In this document: positions 1-8,398 of the stretch, piece after piece
Layout of the letters: every line of letters starts with the position of its first letter
Numbering within the stretch: the first letter of the stretch is position 1
Position numbers and translations under genes: made by a program
Notes under the pieces: model-generated
Told to the model about the DNA's origin: nothing
What the model saw: the letters and a program-made list of their open reading frames with translations, nothing else
Database searches by the model: none
NCBI RefSeq assembly: GCF_007558825.1
Contig: NZ_VLTK01000002.1
Coordinates: forward strand, 477,695 to 541,694
Source: Brevibacterium aurantiacum
Lineage (GTDB): Bacteria; Actinomycetota; Actinomycetes; Actinomycetales; Brevibacteriaceae
DNA length: 64,000 nucleotides
Direction of reading: 5' to 3'

Positions 1-578
1 CAACGGTGCGCCTCGTCGGTTCATCGCAGGCGAATCTGTTCCAGTCGATCTCCGCAGGTGTCAATGCTCTGGCCGGACCGTTGCACGGCGGCGCGAACTC
101 CGCAGTCCTGACGATGCTCGAGGAGATCTCGGCCTCAGACGATGGTCCCGAGAAGTTCATGGAGCGAGTGAAGAACAAAGAAGACGGCGTTCGCCTCATG
201 GGTTTCGGTCACCGCGTGTACAAGAACTACGACCCGCGGGCGAAGATCATCAAGAAGACCGCTGACGAGGTCCTGGCTCGTTCCGGTGGCGACCCGCTGC
301 TCGAGGTGGCACAGAAGCTCGAAGAGATCGCATTGGCCGATGACTACTTCGTCGAGCGCAAGCTCTATCCGAACGTGGACTTCTACACCGGTCTGATCTA
401 CAAGGCTCTCGGGTTCCCGACGAATATGTTCACGGTGCTCTTCGCCGTCGGTCGTCTTCCGGGCTGGATCGCCCAGTGGCGCGAGATGATCAACGACCCG
501 GAGACCAAGATCGGCCGTCCGCGCCAGATCTACACGGGTGCCTACTCGCGCGATTACAAGGACATGAACGAGCGCTGA
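1..578 (+). CDS. gltA: Citrate synthase, C-terminal part (5' end outside window)
   Basis: The protein condenses oxaloacetate with acetyl-CoA to form citrate, the entry step of the TCA cycle, in the cytoplasm. The reading frame is open from the left edge, so only about the last 192 residues are seen. The family signatures are clear: the His-containing stretch GPLHGGAN, the segment [15 protein letters not shown] with the second catalytic His and oxaloacetate-binding Arg, and NVDFYTG with the catalytic Asp. The C-terminus ending in the RPRQIYTG segment is typical of hexameric bacterial type citrate synthases. The gene ends 379 bases before the stop of the convergent dapD, with a hairpin terminator between them. 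The start and any promoter are not in the window. Confidence 0.96.
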   Translation, partial: TVRLVGSSQANLFQSISAGVNALAGPLHGGANSAVLTMLEEISASDDGPEKFMERVKNKEDGVRLMGFGHRVYKNYDPRAKIIKKTADEVLARSGGDPLLEVAQKLEEIALADDYFVERKLYPNVDFYTGLIYKALGFPTNMFTVLFAVGRLPGWIAQWREMINDPETKIGRPRQIYTGAYSRDYKDMNER

Positions 579-781
579 TCGCACCGTCACTCTCAACCGG
601 CAGCCTGTGCCGCAACTGACCCCTTGCGCCGTAGCCGGCAGCGGTGGCGGCAATAGGCACCGCTGACCAGATACGTCCTACACTCAGCACTGCTTCGACC
701 CGTTGCAAGACGGTGTTCAGCAGCTGAGCGTAGGGCGTATTGTCATGTCTGCCCGCGCCGGCACGCTCACACCGACTGTCC

Positions 782-829
782 GAGGCTGAGACACGACGAG
801 GCCGCGACACGACGAGGCTGAGACACGAC
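782..829. repeat. Three tandem 16-bp repeats leading into a terminator
   Basis: Three exact-length 16-bp units lie head to tail (782-797, 798-813, 814-829). Units 1 and 3 are identical (gaggctgagacacgac) and unit 2 differs at three positions. The last copy runs directly into the left arm of the hairpin at 826-865. Apart from this repeat and the hairpin I see nothing gene-like in the non-coding interval 579-956. Confidence 0.85.
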
Positions 830-865
830 GAGGGCGCGCCCACTTTCGTGGACGCGCCCTCGTCG
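826..865. terminator. Bidirectional hairpin terminator between gltA and dapD
   Basis: A 13-bp perfect stem (826-838 with 853-865) extends inward past a single C/A mismatch by CCAC/GTGG to a TTTC loop. It lies between the convergent gltA and dapD and could end transcription from both sides. There is no long U tract, as is usual in high-GC actinobacteria. Confidence 0.75.
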
Positions 866-956
866 GTGTCAGTTCATGGCCTACTCAGCCAGCTGATGCT
901 CAACCGCCTGCAGTGCAGCCGACCGAGCCTCAGCATAGAGGCCAGCAGCCTGAAGC

Positions 957-1901
957 TCAGTGAAGGTCGGGGTTGAGCTCAATGCCCTTGGACGAGCGGG
1001 AAATCGCCTCGACGGCGCCGGTGACGGAGTTGCGGCGGAAGAGGATGTTGTTCTGACCGCTGAGTTCGGAGGCCTTCACAACCGTGTCATCGTCACCTGG
1101 AACGGTGACGCGTGTGCCGGCGGTGATGTAGAGCCCGGCTTCGACGATGCAGTCGTCTCCGATGGAGATGCCCACACCGGAGTTCGCACCCAGCAGGCTG
1201 CCATTGCCGATCGAGATGCGGTGAGTGCCGCCGCCCGACAGGGTGCCCATGATGGAGGCACCGCCGCCGATGTCGGAACCGTCGCCGACGACGACGCCCT
1301 GGGAGATACGTCCCTCGACCATCGCCGAGCCCAGCGTGCCGGCATTGAAGTTCACGAAGCCCTCGTGCATGACGGTCGTGCCCGGGGCCAGATGTGCGCC
1401 GAGGCGGACGCGATCGGCATCGGCGATGCGGACACCGGAGGGGATGACGAAGTCGGTCATACGCGGGAATTTGTCCAGACCGAAGACGGCGACGGGACCG
1501 TTGGCCAGCAGCTTGGCACGAGTGGCTTCGAAGTCCTCCGGAGAGCAGGCGCCGGCGGAGGTCCACACGATGTTCGCGAGGTGACCGAAGATCCCGTCGA
1601 GGTTGACATCATTGGGAGCCACCACACGGTGAGACAGCGCATGCAGGCGCAGGTAGGCGTCGGCGGCTGAGGCGGGACCGGCGTCTAGGTCGATCGTCGT
1701 GGTCACGACCTCAGTTCGAGTGCCGCGGGCTTCATCGGTGCCCACGAGGGCATCGAGCCCGTCGGTGTTCGTACGGGAGACGGCGGCCTCCTCGGCGGCG
1801 TCTGGAGTTTCTCCCGTGCTCAGGGCGGGGTACCAGGCGGTGAGGACTGAGTCGTTGTGCAGGGTGGCCAAGCCACGCGCGGAAACTATGCGTTCTGTCA
1901 T
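957..1901 (-). CDS. dapD: 2,3,4,5-tetrahydropyridine-2,6-dicarboxylate N-succinyltransferase
   Basis: This 314-residue enzyme transfers a succinyl group from succinyl-CoA to tetrahydrodipicolinate in the diaminopimelate/lysine pathway, feeding peptidoglycan synthesis. The C-terminal half is a left-handed beta-helix of hexapeptide repeats, visible as [18 protein letters not shown], then [14 protein letters not shown], then [20 protein letters not shown]. The N-terminal half matches the actinobacterial form of DapD. The ATG at 1901 starts [10 protein letters not shown]; the frame stays open a further 30 codons upstream but that would run into the dapE promoter region. The gene is divergent from dapE, whose start is only 43 bases away, so the two probably share one control region. 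The same divergent pair occurs in M. tuberculosis (Rv1201c/Rv1202). Confidence 0.95.
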   Translation of the reverse strand: MTERIVSARGLATLHNDSVLTAWYPALSTGETPDAAEEAAVSRTNTDGLDALVGTDEARGTRTEVVTTTIDLDAGPASAADAYLRLHALSHRVVAPNDVNLDGIFGHLANIVWTSAGACSPEDFEATRAKLLANGPVAVFGLDKFPRMTDFVIPSGVRIADADRVRLGAHLAPGTTVMHEGFVNFNAGTLGSAMVEGRISQGVVVGDGSDIGGGASIMGTLSGGGTHRISIGNGSLLGANSGVGISIGDDCIVEAGLYITAGTRVTVPGDDDTVVKASELSGQNNILFRRNSVTGAVEAISRSSKGIELNPDLH

Positions 1902-1944
1902 GCCACCAAGACTAGTCGCTAGCGGCAGTACTAGGCTAAGCGGT

Positions 1945-3111
1945 ATGACTGTCGATCCATCTGCTGAGACCGAATCCGTTTTCACCCCCACCGGTGACCT
2001 GGCCGATTACCTGTTCGAAGCACTCAACAACCCTGCCGAGCTCACAGGTCGCCTGTGTGCCATCGAATCGGTCTCCGGCAATGAGACAACGATCACCGAT
2101 GCTGTCGCCGAGGTGCTCAACCGCATCGGTGCGGGGCCCGGACCGGACCTGGAGATCCTGCGCGACGGAGACACCATCGTCGCTCGCACCCAGCTGGGGC
2201 ATTCCGAACGCATCGTCGTCGCCGGGCACCTGGACACGGTGCCGGTGGAGAACAACCTTCCGGCTCGGCGCACGCACCTGGACGGTGCCGACTACACCGC
2301 CGACGAGGTCATCTGGGGCAGAGGTGCCTGCGATATGAAGGCAGGTGTCGCGATGGCGCTGGTCACTGCCGCGGCCCTGCGCGAACCGAACCGTGACGTC
2401 AGCTGGGTCTTCTACGACCACGAAGAGGTCGACGCCTCCCTCAACGGACTCGGACGAGTCTCACGCAACCACCCCGACTGGTTAGGCGGTGATTTCGCGA
2501 TTCTCGGAGAACCCTCGAACGCTTCCGTCGAGGGCGGCTGCAACGGCACCATCAGGGTCAACGTGTCCACGACCGGGATCCGCGCCCATTCCGCACGTGC
2601 CTTCATGGGAGTCAACGCAATCCATGCCGCCGCAGAAGTACTGAGACGCTTGGCCGAGCACCAAACCGGGACCGTGAACGTCGACGGACTCGACTACCGT
2701 GAATCCCTGTCCGCTGTCTCGATCTCCGGGGGAGTCGCGGGCAACGTCGTGCCCGATGCCTGCACAGTCGCCGTGAACTACCGTTTCGCCCCAAGCAAGT
2801 CCGCGGCCGAGGCAGAGGGGTTCCTGCGCGAGTTCTTCACCGGCTTCGACGTCATCGTCACGGATGCGGCAGAGGGTGCCAGGCCCGGTCTCGATCGCGA
2901 GATCGCTCAGGACTTCATCGACACTCTTGGGCTCTCACCCGCACCGAAGCTGGGATGGACCGATGTCTCGCGGTTCAGCGCGCTGGGAGTGCCTGCAGTG
3001 AACTTCGGGCCAGGCAACCCCCTGTACGCCCACAAGTCCGATGAGCATGTCGCCGTCACGGAGGTCGAAGAGGCCACCCGGACGCTGCGCGAATACCTCG
3101 AAGGGCGCTGA
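1945..3111 (+). CDS. dapE: Succinyl-diaminopimelate desuccinylase
   Basis: This M20-family zinc hydrolase removes succinate from N-succinyl-LL-diaminopimelate to give LL-diaminopimelate. The protein is 388 residues if it starts at ATG 1945 ([11 protein letters not shown]); the frame is open further upstream but that part overlaps dapD on the other strand. Metal-ligand motifs are seen in order: AGHLDTVP, then [13 protein letters not shown], then the catalytic YDHEEVD, then ILGEPSN. The C-terminal ligand segment [16 protein letters not shown] is also intact. It is the first gene of a likely operon with the LOG-family gene, folP2, the DivIVA-domain gene and the membrane transferase; the gap to the next gene is six bases. 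Confidence 0.95.
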   Translation: MTVDPSAETESVFTPTGDLADYLFEALNNPAELTGRLCAIESVSGNETTITDAVAEVLNRIGAGPGPDLEILRDGDTIVARTQLGHSERIVVAGHLDTVPVENNLPARRTHLDGADYTADEVIWGRGACDMKAGVAMALVTAAALREPNRDVSWVFYDHEEVDASLNGLGRVSRNHPDWLGGDFAILGEPSNASVEGGCNGTIRVNVSTTGIRAHSARAFMGVNAIHAAAEVLRRLAEHQTGTVNVDGLDYRESLSAVSISGGVAGNVVPDACTVAVNYRFAPSKSAAEAEGFLREFFTGFDVIVTDAAEGARPGLDREIAQDFIDTLGLSPAPKLGWTDVSRFSALGVPAVNFGPGNPLYAHKSDEHVAVTEVEEATRTLREYLEGR

Positions 3112-3117
3112 GCCCCA

Positions 3118-3960
3118 ATGGGCGTGCACGATCCGGCTGCCGGCGGGCCAGCCACCAACGAACCAGCCACCAACGATCCGGCCGTGGTCGAATCCCCGAC
3201 CGATGACCCCGCACCCATTGACGCGGCGTTCTACAGCAAAGGGTCCCTGCGCCTGCGCGGCTCTCAGGTGCCCACGACCACAGCGGACCAGAGCCTTCTC
3301 GAATCCCGCGACACCTCCGACTGGGTCCACCAGGACCCCTGGCGAGTGCTTCGGATTCAATCCGAGTTCGTCGAGGGGTTCGGCTCCCTGGCAGAGATCG
3401 GACCGGCCGTGTCGATCTTCGGCTCGGCCCGACTGAGCGCGGACACGCAGGCCTATCAGGATGCCCGTGAGATAGCCCGGAGAATCGCCGCCCGTGGCAA
3501 CGCAATCATCACCGGCGGCGGGCCAGGGGTCATGGAAGCCGGGAACCTGGGTGCCCGGGAGGCCGGTGGAGTCTCGATCGGCCTCGGCATCGAGCTGCCC
3601 TTCGAATCCGGACTCAACGACCACGTCGAACTCGGCGTGAACTTCCGCTACTTCTTCGTCCGAAAGACGATGTTCCTCAAATACTCGCGAGGCTTCGTCG
3701 TCATGCCCGGTGGCTTCGGCACTCTCAACGAACTCTTCGAAGCCTTCACCATGGTGCAGACCGGAAAGGTCACCTCGTTTCCGATCGTGCTCTTCGGCAC
3801 CGCCTACTGGCAGGGACTTGTCGACTGGATGACCACGACCCTTTTGGCCGAAGGCACCATCAGCGACCGAGACATGAACCTGTTCACCCTCACCGATGAC
3901 ATCGATGAAGTCGTCGACATCATCGGCACCGCCATCGCCGAAGACGGAGACCGACAGTGA
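3118..3960 (+). CDS. LOG-family (TIGR00730) Rossmann-fold nucleotide hydrolase
   Basis: This 280-residue cytoplasmic protein has the hallmark LOG/lysine-decarboxylase-like motif PGGFGTLNE near residue 198 and the phosphate-binding stretch TGGGPGVMEAGNLGA. Characterised members are cytokinin riboside 5'-monophosphate phosphoribohydrolases or nucleotide N-glycosidases; the physiological substrate here is unknown. An extra N-terminal segment of about 90 residues, rich in Pro/Ala near the start, precedes the core. The gene starts six bases after dapE and its stop overlaps the folP2 start by four bases (GTGA), so they are probably co-transcribed. The M. tuberculosis counterpart in this position is Rv1205. 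Confidence 0.88.
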   Translation: MGVHDPAAGGPATNEPATNDPAVVESPTDDPAPIDAAFYSKGSLRLRGSQVPTTTADQSLLESRDTSDWVHQDPWRVLRIQSEFVEGFGSLAEIGPAVSIFGSARLSADTQAYQDAREIARRIAARGNAIITGGGPGVMEAGNLGAREAGGVSIGLGIELPFESGLNDHVELGVNFRYFFVRKTMFLKYSRGFVVMPGGFGTLNELFEAFTMVQTGKVTSFPIVLFGTAYWQGLVDWMTTTLLAEGTISDRDMNLFTLTDDIDEVVDIIGTAIAEDGDRQ

Positions 3961-4856
3961 GGGATGCAGCGCAGCCAAGCCCCCACCTCGGCGGTTTCCA
4001 CCTGTCACAGGCACGGCCGGGCAATCCTGCCATCATGGCCGTGATCAACAGGACCACGGACTCGTTCTACGAATCCGCGTCCACAGCCGAAGAGGCCATC
4101 GACGCGGTCGCCGCAGCTGCGCAGGAAGGTGCGCACATCGTCGACATCGGAGGAGTGCGGGCCGGCCGGGGCCGGGAGATCTCCGTGGCCGAGGAGATCG
4201 ACCGTGTCTGCCCCGTCATCGAGGCCGTCGCGCACAGTCACCCCACCATGCTCATCAGCGTCGACACCTGGCGTCACGAGGTCGCCGAAGCGGCCTGCGC
4301 GGCCGGCGCCGGACTGCTCAATGACACCTGGGCCGGTGTCGATCCCGAGCTGGCATCCGTCGCAGCGAAGAACGATGTGGGCATCGTCTGCTCGCATACG
4401 GGCGGTCTGTCTCCGCGCACCGATGCCCACCGCAATCGATACGGTCTGACCGCAGGCGAAGTCGTCGGCCGGACTCTGGCCGGAGTGATCGGGCTGGCCG
4501 AGGCGGCACTGGACGCTGGTGTCACGGCCGAGAAGATCATCATCGATCCGACACCTGACTTCGGGAAGAACACCTATCAGTCACTGCGGCTGCTTCGTGA
4601 ACTTCAGACGTTCACCGAGACCCGATTCCGAGTGCTGCTGGCAATCTCTCGCAAGGACTTCGTCGGCGAGGCCATCGGCGACGTGGAACCGTCGCAGCGA
4701 CTCCACGGAACGATCGCGGCCACCGCACTGGCCGTAGCCAAGGGTGCTGCGATGATCCGCACCCACGACGTCCGCGCCACTGCAGACGCCCTCGCTGTGA
4801 CCCTGGCGATCACCGGAGATGCGGTACCCAAACACACCGTGCGCGGCCTGCGCTGA
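3957..4856 (+). CDS. folP2: Dihydropteroate synthase paralogue FolP2
   Basis: This 299-residue TIM-barrel protein belongs to the dihydropteroate synthase family. The start is a GTG overlapping the previous stop (GTGA). Canonical DHPS motifs are altered: the loop NVTPDSFSD appears as NRTTDSFYE (from residue 31), and the GGESTRPG type loop appears as GGVRAGRG (65-72). The SRK segment near the C-terminus (SRKDF) and the final RTHDVRATADAL are retained. This pattern, plus the position downstream of dapE and LOG genes, matches the actinobacterial paralogue FolP2 (Rv1207 in M. tuberculosis), which sits apart from the folate operon and is not thought to supply the main DHPS activity. The actual substrate is unknown. 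In mycobacteria gpgS follows; here it is absent and a DivIVA-domain gene follows directly. Confidence 0.85.
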   Translation: MRDAAQPSPHLGGFHLSQARPGNPAIMAVINRTTDSFYESASTAEEAIDAVAAAAQEGAHIVDIGGVRAGRGREISVAEEIDRVCPVIEAVAHSHPTMLISVDTWRHEVAEAACAAGAGLLNDTWAGVDPELASVAAKNDVGIVCSHTGGLSPRTDAHRNRYGLTAGEVVGRTLAGVIGLAEAALDAGVTAEKIIIDPTPDFGKNTYQSLRLLRELQTFTETRFRVLLAISRKDFVGEAIGDVEPSQRLHGTIAATALAVAKGAAMIRTHDVRATADALAVTLAITGDAVPKHTVRGLR

Positions 4857-4887
4857 GCCGGCGAGCCCACTGTGAGAAAATGACCGT

Positions 4888-5157
4888 ATGCCATTGTGGA
4901 TTGTGATCGGAGTGGCCGCAGCGATATTCGTACTCGTGATCGTGCTGGCGGCAACATTCAACGTCTTCTCCGCCGAATCCGCTGAGGAGACCGAAGCGGC
5001 GTGGGAGCCTCTGCCCCACGACTTCACACCTGAGGATCTCGACAGACTCTCATTCCGGCCCGCCCTGCGGGGCTACCGCATGGAGGACGTCGATGAAGCG
5101 ATGAGAGTGCTGCGCACTCGCATCCACGAGTTGGAAGCCGCACGCGGGCAGCAATGA
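4888..5157 (+). CDS. Small membrane-anchored DivIVA-domain protein
   Basis: The 89-residue protein has one N-terminal transmembrane helix (about residues 3-26). A short cytoplasmic part carries the DivIVA-domain signature FRPALRGYRMEDVDEAM, followed by a coiled-coil-prone helix. DivIVA-domain proteins recruit partners to curved or growing membrane at poles and septa; this one is too short to polymerise like full-length Wag31 and may be an accessory factor. It lies between folP2 and the membrane transferase, overlapping the next gene by four bases (ATGA). The M. tuberculosis equivalent in position is Rv1209. The role in polar growth is inference. Confidence 0.8.
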   Translation: MPLWIVIGVAAAIFVLVIVLAATFNVFSAESAEETEAAWEPLPHDFTPEDLDRLSFRPALRGYRMEDVDEAMRVLRTRIHELEAARGQQ

Positions 5158-6389
5158 GCAGAGCCCACGACCTCCCCGGAATCACCCTCGCCCCTGAAGT
5201 CTTCAACTCCTCCCGCTTGTCACGATTCGGCACCCTGTTCCTCACCCTGCCCGTGTGGGTGCAGGCCATCGCCGTCTACTTCGTCTCACGAGTCGTGAGC
5301 ATCTCGATCTTCGCCGCCGTCCTCAAGCGCCAGGACCCGGCGAACTGGTCCTCAAGTCCTGTCACCACCACCCTCAACGACTTCCTCAACTTCTGGGACG
5401 GCGGCTGGTACGGCCGAGTCGCGAAGGAGGGCTACCCGAGCATCCTGCCCACTGATGAGTCGGGAGCGGTGACGGAGAACCAATGGGCGTTCTACCCGCT
5501 GCATCCAGCCGTGGTCGGCAACCTCTCGAGCGTGACCGGCCTGAGCTACGAGGTGATCTCTCCGATCGTCTCGACAATCGCAGCCGGACTCGCCGCTATC
5601 GTCATCCTTGCGCTGTTTCGCAGATACACGGACCCGGGACAGGCCCTGACGGGTCTGGCCCTTGTGATGTTCTTTCCCCCGGCCGCCATCTTCTCCACCG
5701 GGTATGCGGAGTCTATGACGCTCCTCCTGCAGGCCACCGCGCTCTTCCTCGTCGTCGAACGCCGCTACCTGAGCGCGATACCCGTCGTGTTCCTGATGGA
5801 TCTGTCTCGCCCCATCGGCGTCGCTTTCTCCTTCTTCATGCTGCTGCACCTCATCGATCGATTCGCTCACCGCAAGCAGGATGCGTATCCCTTCGCCGAG
5901 GTGGTCCGATCCTGGTCCTTGGGTGTGCTCTCCTGCGTTGCGGCGCTGGTCCACCCAGCCCACGCGTGGTTGACGACGGGATCGTTGACGGCGTACACGG
6001 ACACCGAGGCGGCATGGCACACGGGGGAGTCGACCTATCTTGTGCAGTGGTTGGCTCAGGCCAACAGTCTCATCGGTCCGCTGGGCCCGGTGCTCCTCTT
6101 CGTCGTCATCGCAGGAATGTTGGCCCTGATCTTCTCCCCGGCAGGAGCCAGGATGGGCCGGACCCTGCAGTACTTCTGTCTGGCCTATGGTGTCTACCTG
6201 CTCATCTTCTTCACTCCGCAGACCTCGACCCTGCGACTTCTGTTGCCGCTGTTCCCGATGGCACTGACCCTGTCGCTGGTCCGCTCTCGGGGGTACCGGG
6301 CGGCGGTGCTGTGTGCGTTCGTCCTGCTTCAGATCGTGTGGGTCGCCTATCTGTGGCACTTCACTCCACCGGCGGATCTGCCGCCCTGA
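5154..6389 (+). CDS. Multi-pass PIG-V-like mannosyltransferase-type membrane protein
   Basis: The 411-residue protein has about nine or ten predicted transmembrane helices. Features resembling the PIG-V/GPI-mannosyltransferase II fold (GT-C) are visible: an acidic motif FWDGGWYGRVAKEGYP in the first large loop, then FYPLHP, then a membrane segment FFPPAAIFSTGYAES, and LSRPIG further on. Such enzymes use polyprenyl-phosphate-mannose to glycosylate lipids or proteins at the outer face of the membrane. The acceptor is unknown; an envelope glycolipid or secreted protein is plausible. The start ATG overlaps the stop of the DivIVA-domain gene, and this is the last gene of the dapE-led run. Confidence 0.72.
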   Translation: MSRAHDLPGITLAPEVFNSSRLSRFGTLFLTLPVWVQAIAVYFVSRVVSISIFAAVLKRQDPANWSSSPVTTTLNDFLNFWDGGWYGRVAKEGYPSILPTDESGAVTENQWAFYPLHPAVVGNLSSVTGLSYEVISPIVSTIAAGLAAIVILALFRRYTDPGQALTGLALVMFFPPAAIFSTGYAESMTLLLQATALFLVVERRYLSAIPVVFLMDLSRPIGVAFSFFMLLHLIDRFAHRKQDAYPFAEVVRSWSLGVLSCVAALVHPAHAWLTTGSLTAYTDTEAAWHTGESTYLVQWLAQANSLIGPLGPVLLFVVIAGMLALIFSPAGARMGRTLQYFCLAYGVYLLIFFTPQTSTLRLLLPLFPMALTLSLVRSRGYRAAVLCAFVLLQIVWVAYLWHFTPPADLPP

Positions 6390-6520
6390 CAGACAAGCTC
6401 AGATGTCATAATTCGATCGGGTTACCCGTCCTTGACCGGATCGTGGAATAATCGTGTGTACAACATTCGGTCCATCGAGAGTGAACCGTCTTTGCATAAT
6501 CAACGGAAGGAAGAGCCCAC

Positions 6521-6691
6521 ATGGCAGCCCAGAAACCCCGCACCGGCGACGGACCTCTGGAAGTGACCAAAGAAGGTCGAGGCATGGTGATGCGGCTCCC
6601 AGTCGAGGGCGGAGGCCGTCTGGTGATCGAACTCAGCAGAGACGAAGCCACAGATCTGCACGACACCCTGGCCGAGACCTTGGGCCAGTGA
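6521..6691 (+). CDS. DUF3117 small protein
   Basis: This 56-residue protein is conserved throughout Actinobacteria but has no established function. It begins MAAQKPRTGDGPLEV and ends in a short helix, DEATDLHDTLAETLG. A good ribosome-binding site (GGAAGGAAG) lies about seven bases upstream of ATG 6521. It is a single-gene unit with a 131-base upstream interval after the membrane transferase and a strong hairpin downstream. The compact beta-rich middle (GMVMRLPVEGGGRLVIEL) is the conserved core. Confidence 0.85.
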   Translation: MAAQKPRTGDGPLEVTKEGRGMVMRLPVEGGGRLVIELSRDEATDLHDTLAETLGQ

Positions 6692-6737
6692 GCAGCACAG
6701 CACATTTTCCCAGCTGAGCAATCAGCTCAGCGAACCG

Positions 6738-6769
6738 AACAGCAGAGACTTCGCAGAGTCTCTGCTGTT
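6738..6769. terminator. Convergent hairpin terminator
   Basis: A perfect 13-bp stem (6738-6750 with 6757-6769) has a six-base loop and is followed by TTT. It separates the DUF3117 gene from the convergent methyltransferase, and its symmetry allows it to serve both strands. Confidence 0.85.
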
Positions 6770-6776
6770 TCCGCAT

Positions 6777-7415
6777 TCACCGCCGGGTCTTCTGCACCAT
6801 CAGCAGGCCCTGGCCGATGGGCAGCAGGACGCGTTCGAGGCTTTCCTGTTCGGCCAGCCGGTTGAGCAGCCCCCGCGCCGCCTGGGTCCGCGGCGAACGG
6901 TCGACGGGATCGGCCACGCCGCCCTTGAGCAGCGTCTGGTGGATGACGAGAAGCCCGTGCGCGTCGAGCAGACGCAGCGCAGGTTCAATCATGCGTTCGA
7001 GGTTGGTTGGTTCCGAGTCGATGAAGACCATGTCATAGGCGCTCGGTGCCAGACGTTGGAGGACGTCTTCGGCACGCCCGCTCATCAGGCGCAGACGGCT
7101 GTGTCGGATGCCTGCCATGTCGATGAGATCGCGGGCGGCACTCTGAGCTGTGGAGTTCGTGTCAATAGAGGTCAGGATCCCTGCATTGGGCATTCCCCGC
7201 AGCAGCGCCAATGTCGAAGTGCCGGCACCAGTACCGACTTCGACCGCGGCGACAGGTGTGAGCAGACGGGCCAGAAGAGTCAGCGTCGACGCCGTCGTCT
7301 GCGACACCGGGGCCAGGCCGTTCTCGTGTGAGAGCGCCCGCGCGGCGTCCAGGAGCGGATCGGGCCCGTTGTACTGTTCGGAGAAGGTGAGATCACCTGC
7401 GTTCTCGCGTGACAA
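6777..7415 (-). CDS. SAM-dependent O-methyltransferase (family 3)
   Basis: This 212-residue cytoplasmic enzyme has the Rossmann-type SAM-binding motif VEVGTGAGTSTLALLRGM, then the acidic strand ILTSIDTN, and the catalytic-metal region YDMVFIDSEPTN. It resembles catechol/caffeoyl-CoA type O-methyltransferases; the substrate is unknown. The chosen start is TTG at 7415, five bases after a strong GGGAGG ribosome-binding site. In M. tuberculosis the homologous gene Rv1220c is divergent from sigE; here sigE, rseA and htrA are missing and an ATL gene lies upstream on the same strand. Confidence 0.88.
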   Translation of the reverse strand: MSRENAGDLTFSEQYNGPDPLLDAARALSHENGLAPVSQTTASTLTLLARLLTPVAAVEVGTGAGTSTLALLRGMPNAGILTSIDTNSTAQSAARDLIDMAGIRHSRLRLMSGRAEDVLQRLAPSAYDMVFIDSEPTNLERMIEPALRLLDAHGLLVIHQTLLKGGVADPVDRSPRTQAARGLLNRLAEQESLERVLLPIGQGLLMVQKTRR

Positions 7416-7451
7416 TCGACCCTCCCTTTCGGCTGATATTTGGTTCCAAGT

Positions 7452-7784
7452 CTAACCGCTCCCGGGATCGATTCCGTGAGTCCGCCACAGCTCCTCGAGA
7501 TCTTCGACGTCGACGAAGGCCGATCTGCTGACCTTCTCATGTGTGTGCGGGGTGCCCTCCTCATCCCAGTGTTCGCGAGCCGCGGGAAGCAGAGCCTCAG
7601 GCAGCACTCCAGCGGCGTTGACGACCCTCCACCAGGTGACATTCGAGCCGAATTCCTTCATCACCCGCCCGACGTAGCGCGGTGAGCAGGAGGCGACCAG
7701 TCCGATGGTCCCGTAATTGACGACGCTGCCCTCCGGCACGAGTTCGACGATACGCAGAACTCGTTCCACAACCACCTCGTCCAT
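7452..7784 (-). CDS. Alkyltransferase-like protein (ATL), MGMT DNA-binding domain
   Basis: This 110-residue protein consists of the C-terminal DNA-binding domain of O6-alkylguanine-DNA alkyltransferases without the N-terminal domain. The active-site motif PCHRV is replaced by TWWRVV (residues 50-55), with Trp in place of the alkyl-acceptor Cys, the hallmark of ATL proteins. ATLs bind and flip O6-alkylguanine and hand the lesion to nucleotide excision repair instead of reversing it. The helix-turn-helix region SPRYVGRVM with its Arg finger is present. ATG 7784 is preceded by AGGAGGG; an in-frame ATG eight codons upstream is also possible. The gene lies 36 bases upstream of the methyltransferase on the same strand and is divergent from tatB. 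Confidence 0.88.
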   Translation of the reverse strand: MDEVVVERVLRIVELVPEGSVVNYGTIGLVASCSPRYVGRVMKEFGSNVTWWRVVNAAGVLPEALLPAAREHWDEEGTPHTHEKVSRSAFVDVEDLEELWRTHGIDPGSG

Positions 7785-7869
7785 TCGCGCAGCTCCCTCC
7801 TGTGGCATGTGTCCGATTCTGTGCTGACCGTGAGTCGAGCCTACTGCGGTGCACGGTAGACTTGTTCTC

Positions 7870-8334
7870 ATGTTGGGTATCAACGGCACCGAGATGTTGA
7901 TCCTGGTGGTAGTCGCTCTTGTCGTCATCGGGCCCAAACGCCTGCCCGAATACGCGCAGAAGCTGCGCGACCTGGTACGCCAGATGCGTCGCATGGCCGA
8001 GGGCGCGAAAGACAGTGTGCGTCGCGACTTCGGGGACGATTTCAATGACGTCGATTGGCAGAAATTGGATCCACGCCAATACGATCCACGCCGGATCGTA
8101 CGTGAGGCTCTCGTCGAAGAAGACTCAGCCATCCGGGAGTCGAAGCTTCGGGAGCAGTCGACGGCGGGCAGCGACAAATCCGCTCAGGCGATCGATTCCG
8201 AAGGCTCCACAGACGTCGCAGATTCCGCTGCCGAGTCCCGCCCGAAGACCCTGTCGCCGATCGAACGTTTCCAGGCTCAGACCGTCCTGCGTGATCGCTC
8301 AGTCAACGCGCCCTTCGATACCGAAGCGACCTGA
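7870..8334 (+). CDS. tatB: Sec-independent (Tat) translocase protein TatB
   Basis: This 154-residue component of the twin-arginine translocation system works with TatC to recognise folded precursors. It has a single N-terminal transmembrane helix (about residues 5-22), the TatA/B hinge motif VIGPKRLPEYAQKLRDLVRQ, then a long amphipathic helix and a polar, poorly conserved tail. Length and tail favour TatB over TatA. In M. tuberculosis tatB follows sigE-rseA-htrA, whereas here it has its own promoter region shared with the divergent ATL gene. It converges on mrp with only 64 bases between the stops, filled by a short repeat. Confidence 0.88.
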   Translation: MLGINGTEMLILVVVALVVIGPKRLPEYAQKLRDLVRQMRRMAEGAKDSVRRDFGDDFNDVDWQKLDPRQYDPRRIVREALVEEDSAIRESKLREQSTAGSDKSAQAIDSEGSTDVADSAAESRPKTLSPIERFQAQTVLRDRSVNAPFDTEAT

Positions 8335-8393
8335 GTCAGAACGACCTTAATCAGGACAACCTGGATCAGGACAACCTGAGTCAGAACGAGCAG
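8334..8393. repeat. Four tandem 15-bp repeats between tatB and mrp
   Basis: Four 15-bp units follow the tatB stop (8334-8348, 8349-8363, 8364-8378, 8379-8393). Units 2 and 3 differ at one base (consensus gatcaggacaacctg) and units 1 and 4 are more diverged copies. They fill the interval between the convergent stops of tatB and mrp. The unit length is a multiple of three, suggesting the tract may once have been coding or arose by slippage. Confidence 0.8.
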
Positions 8394-8398
8394 ACGGA

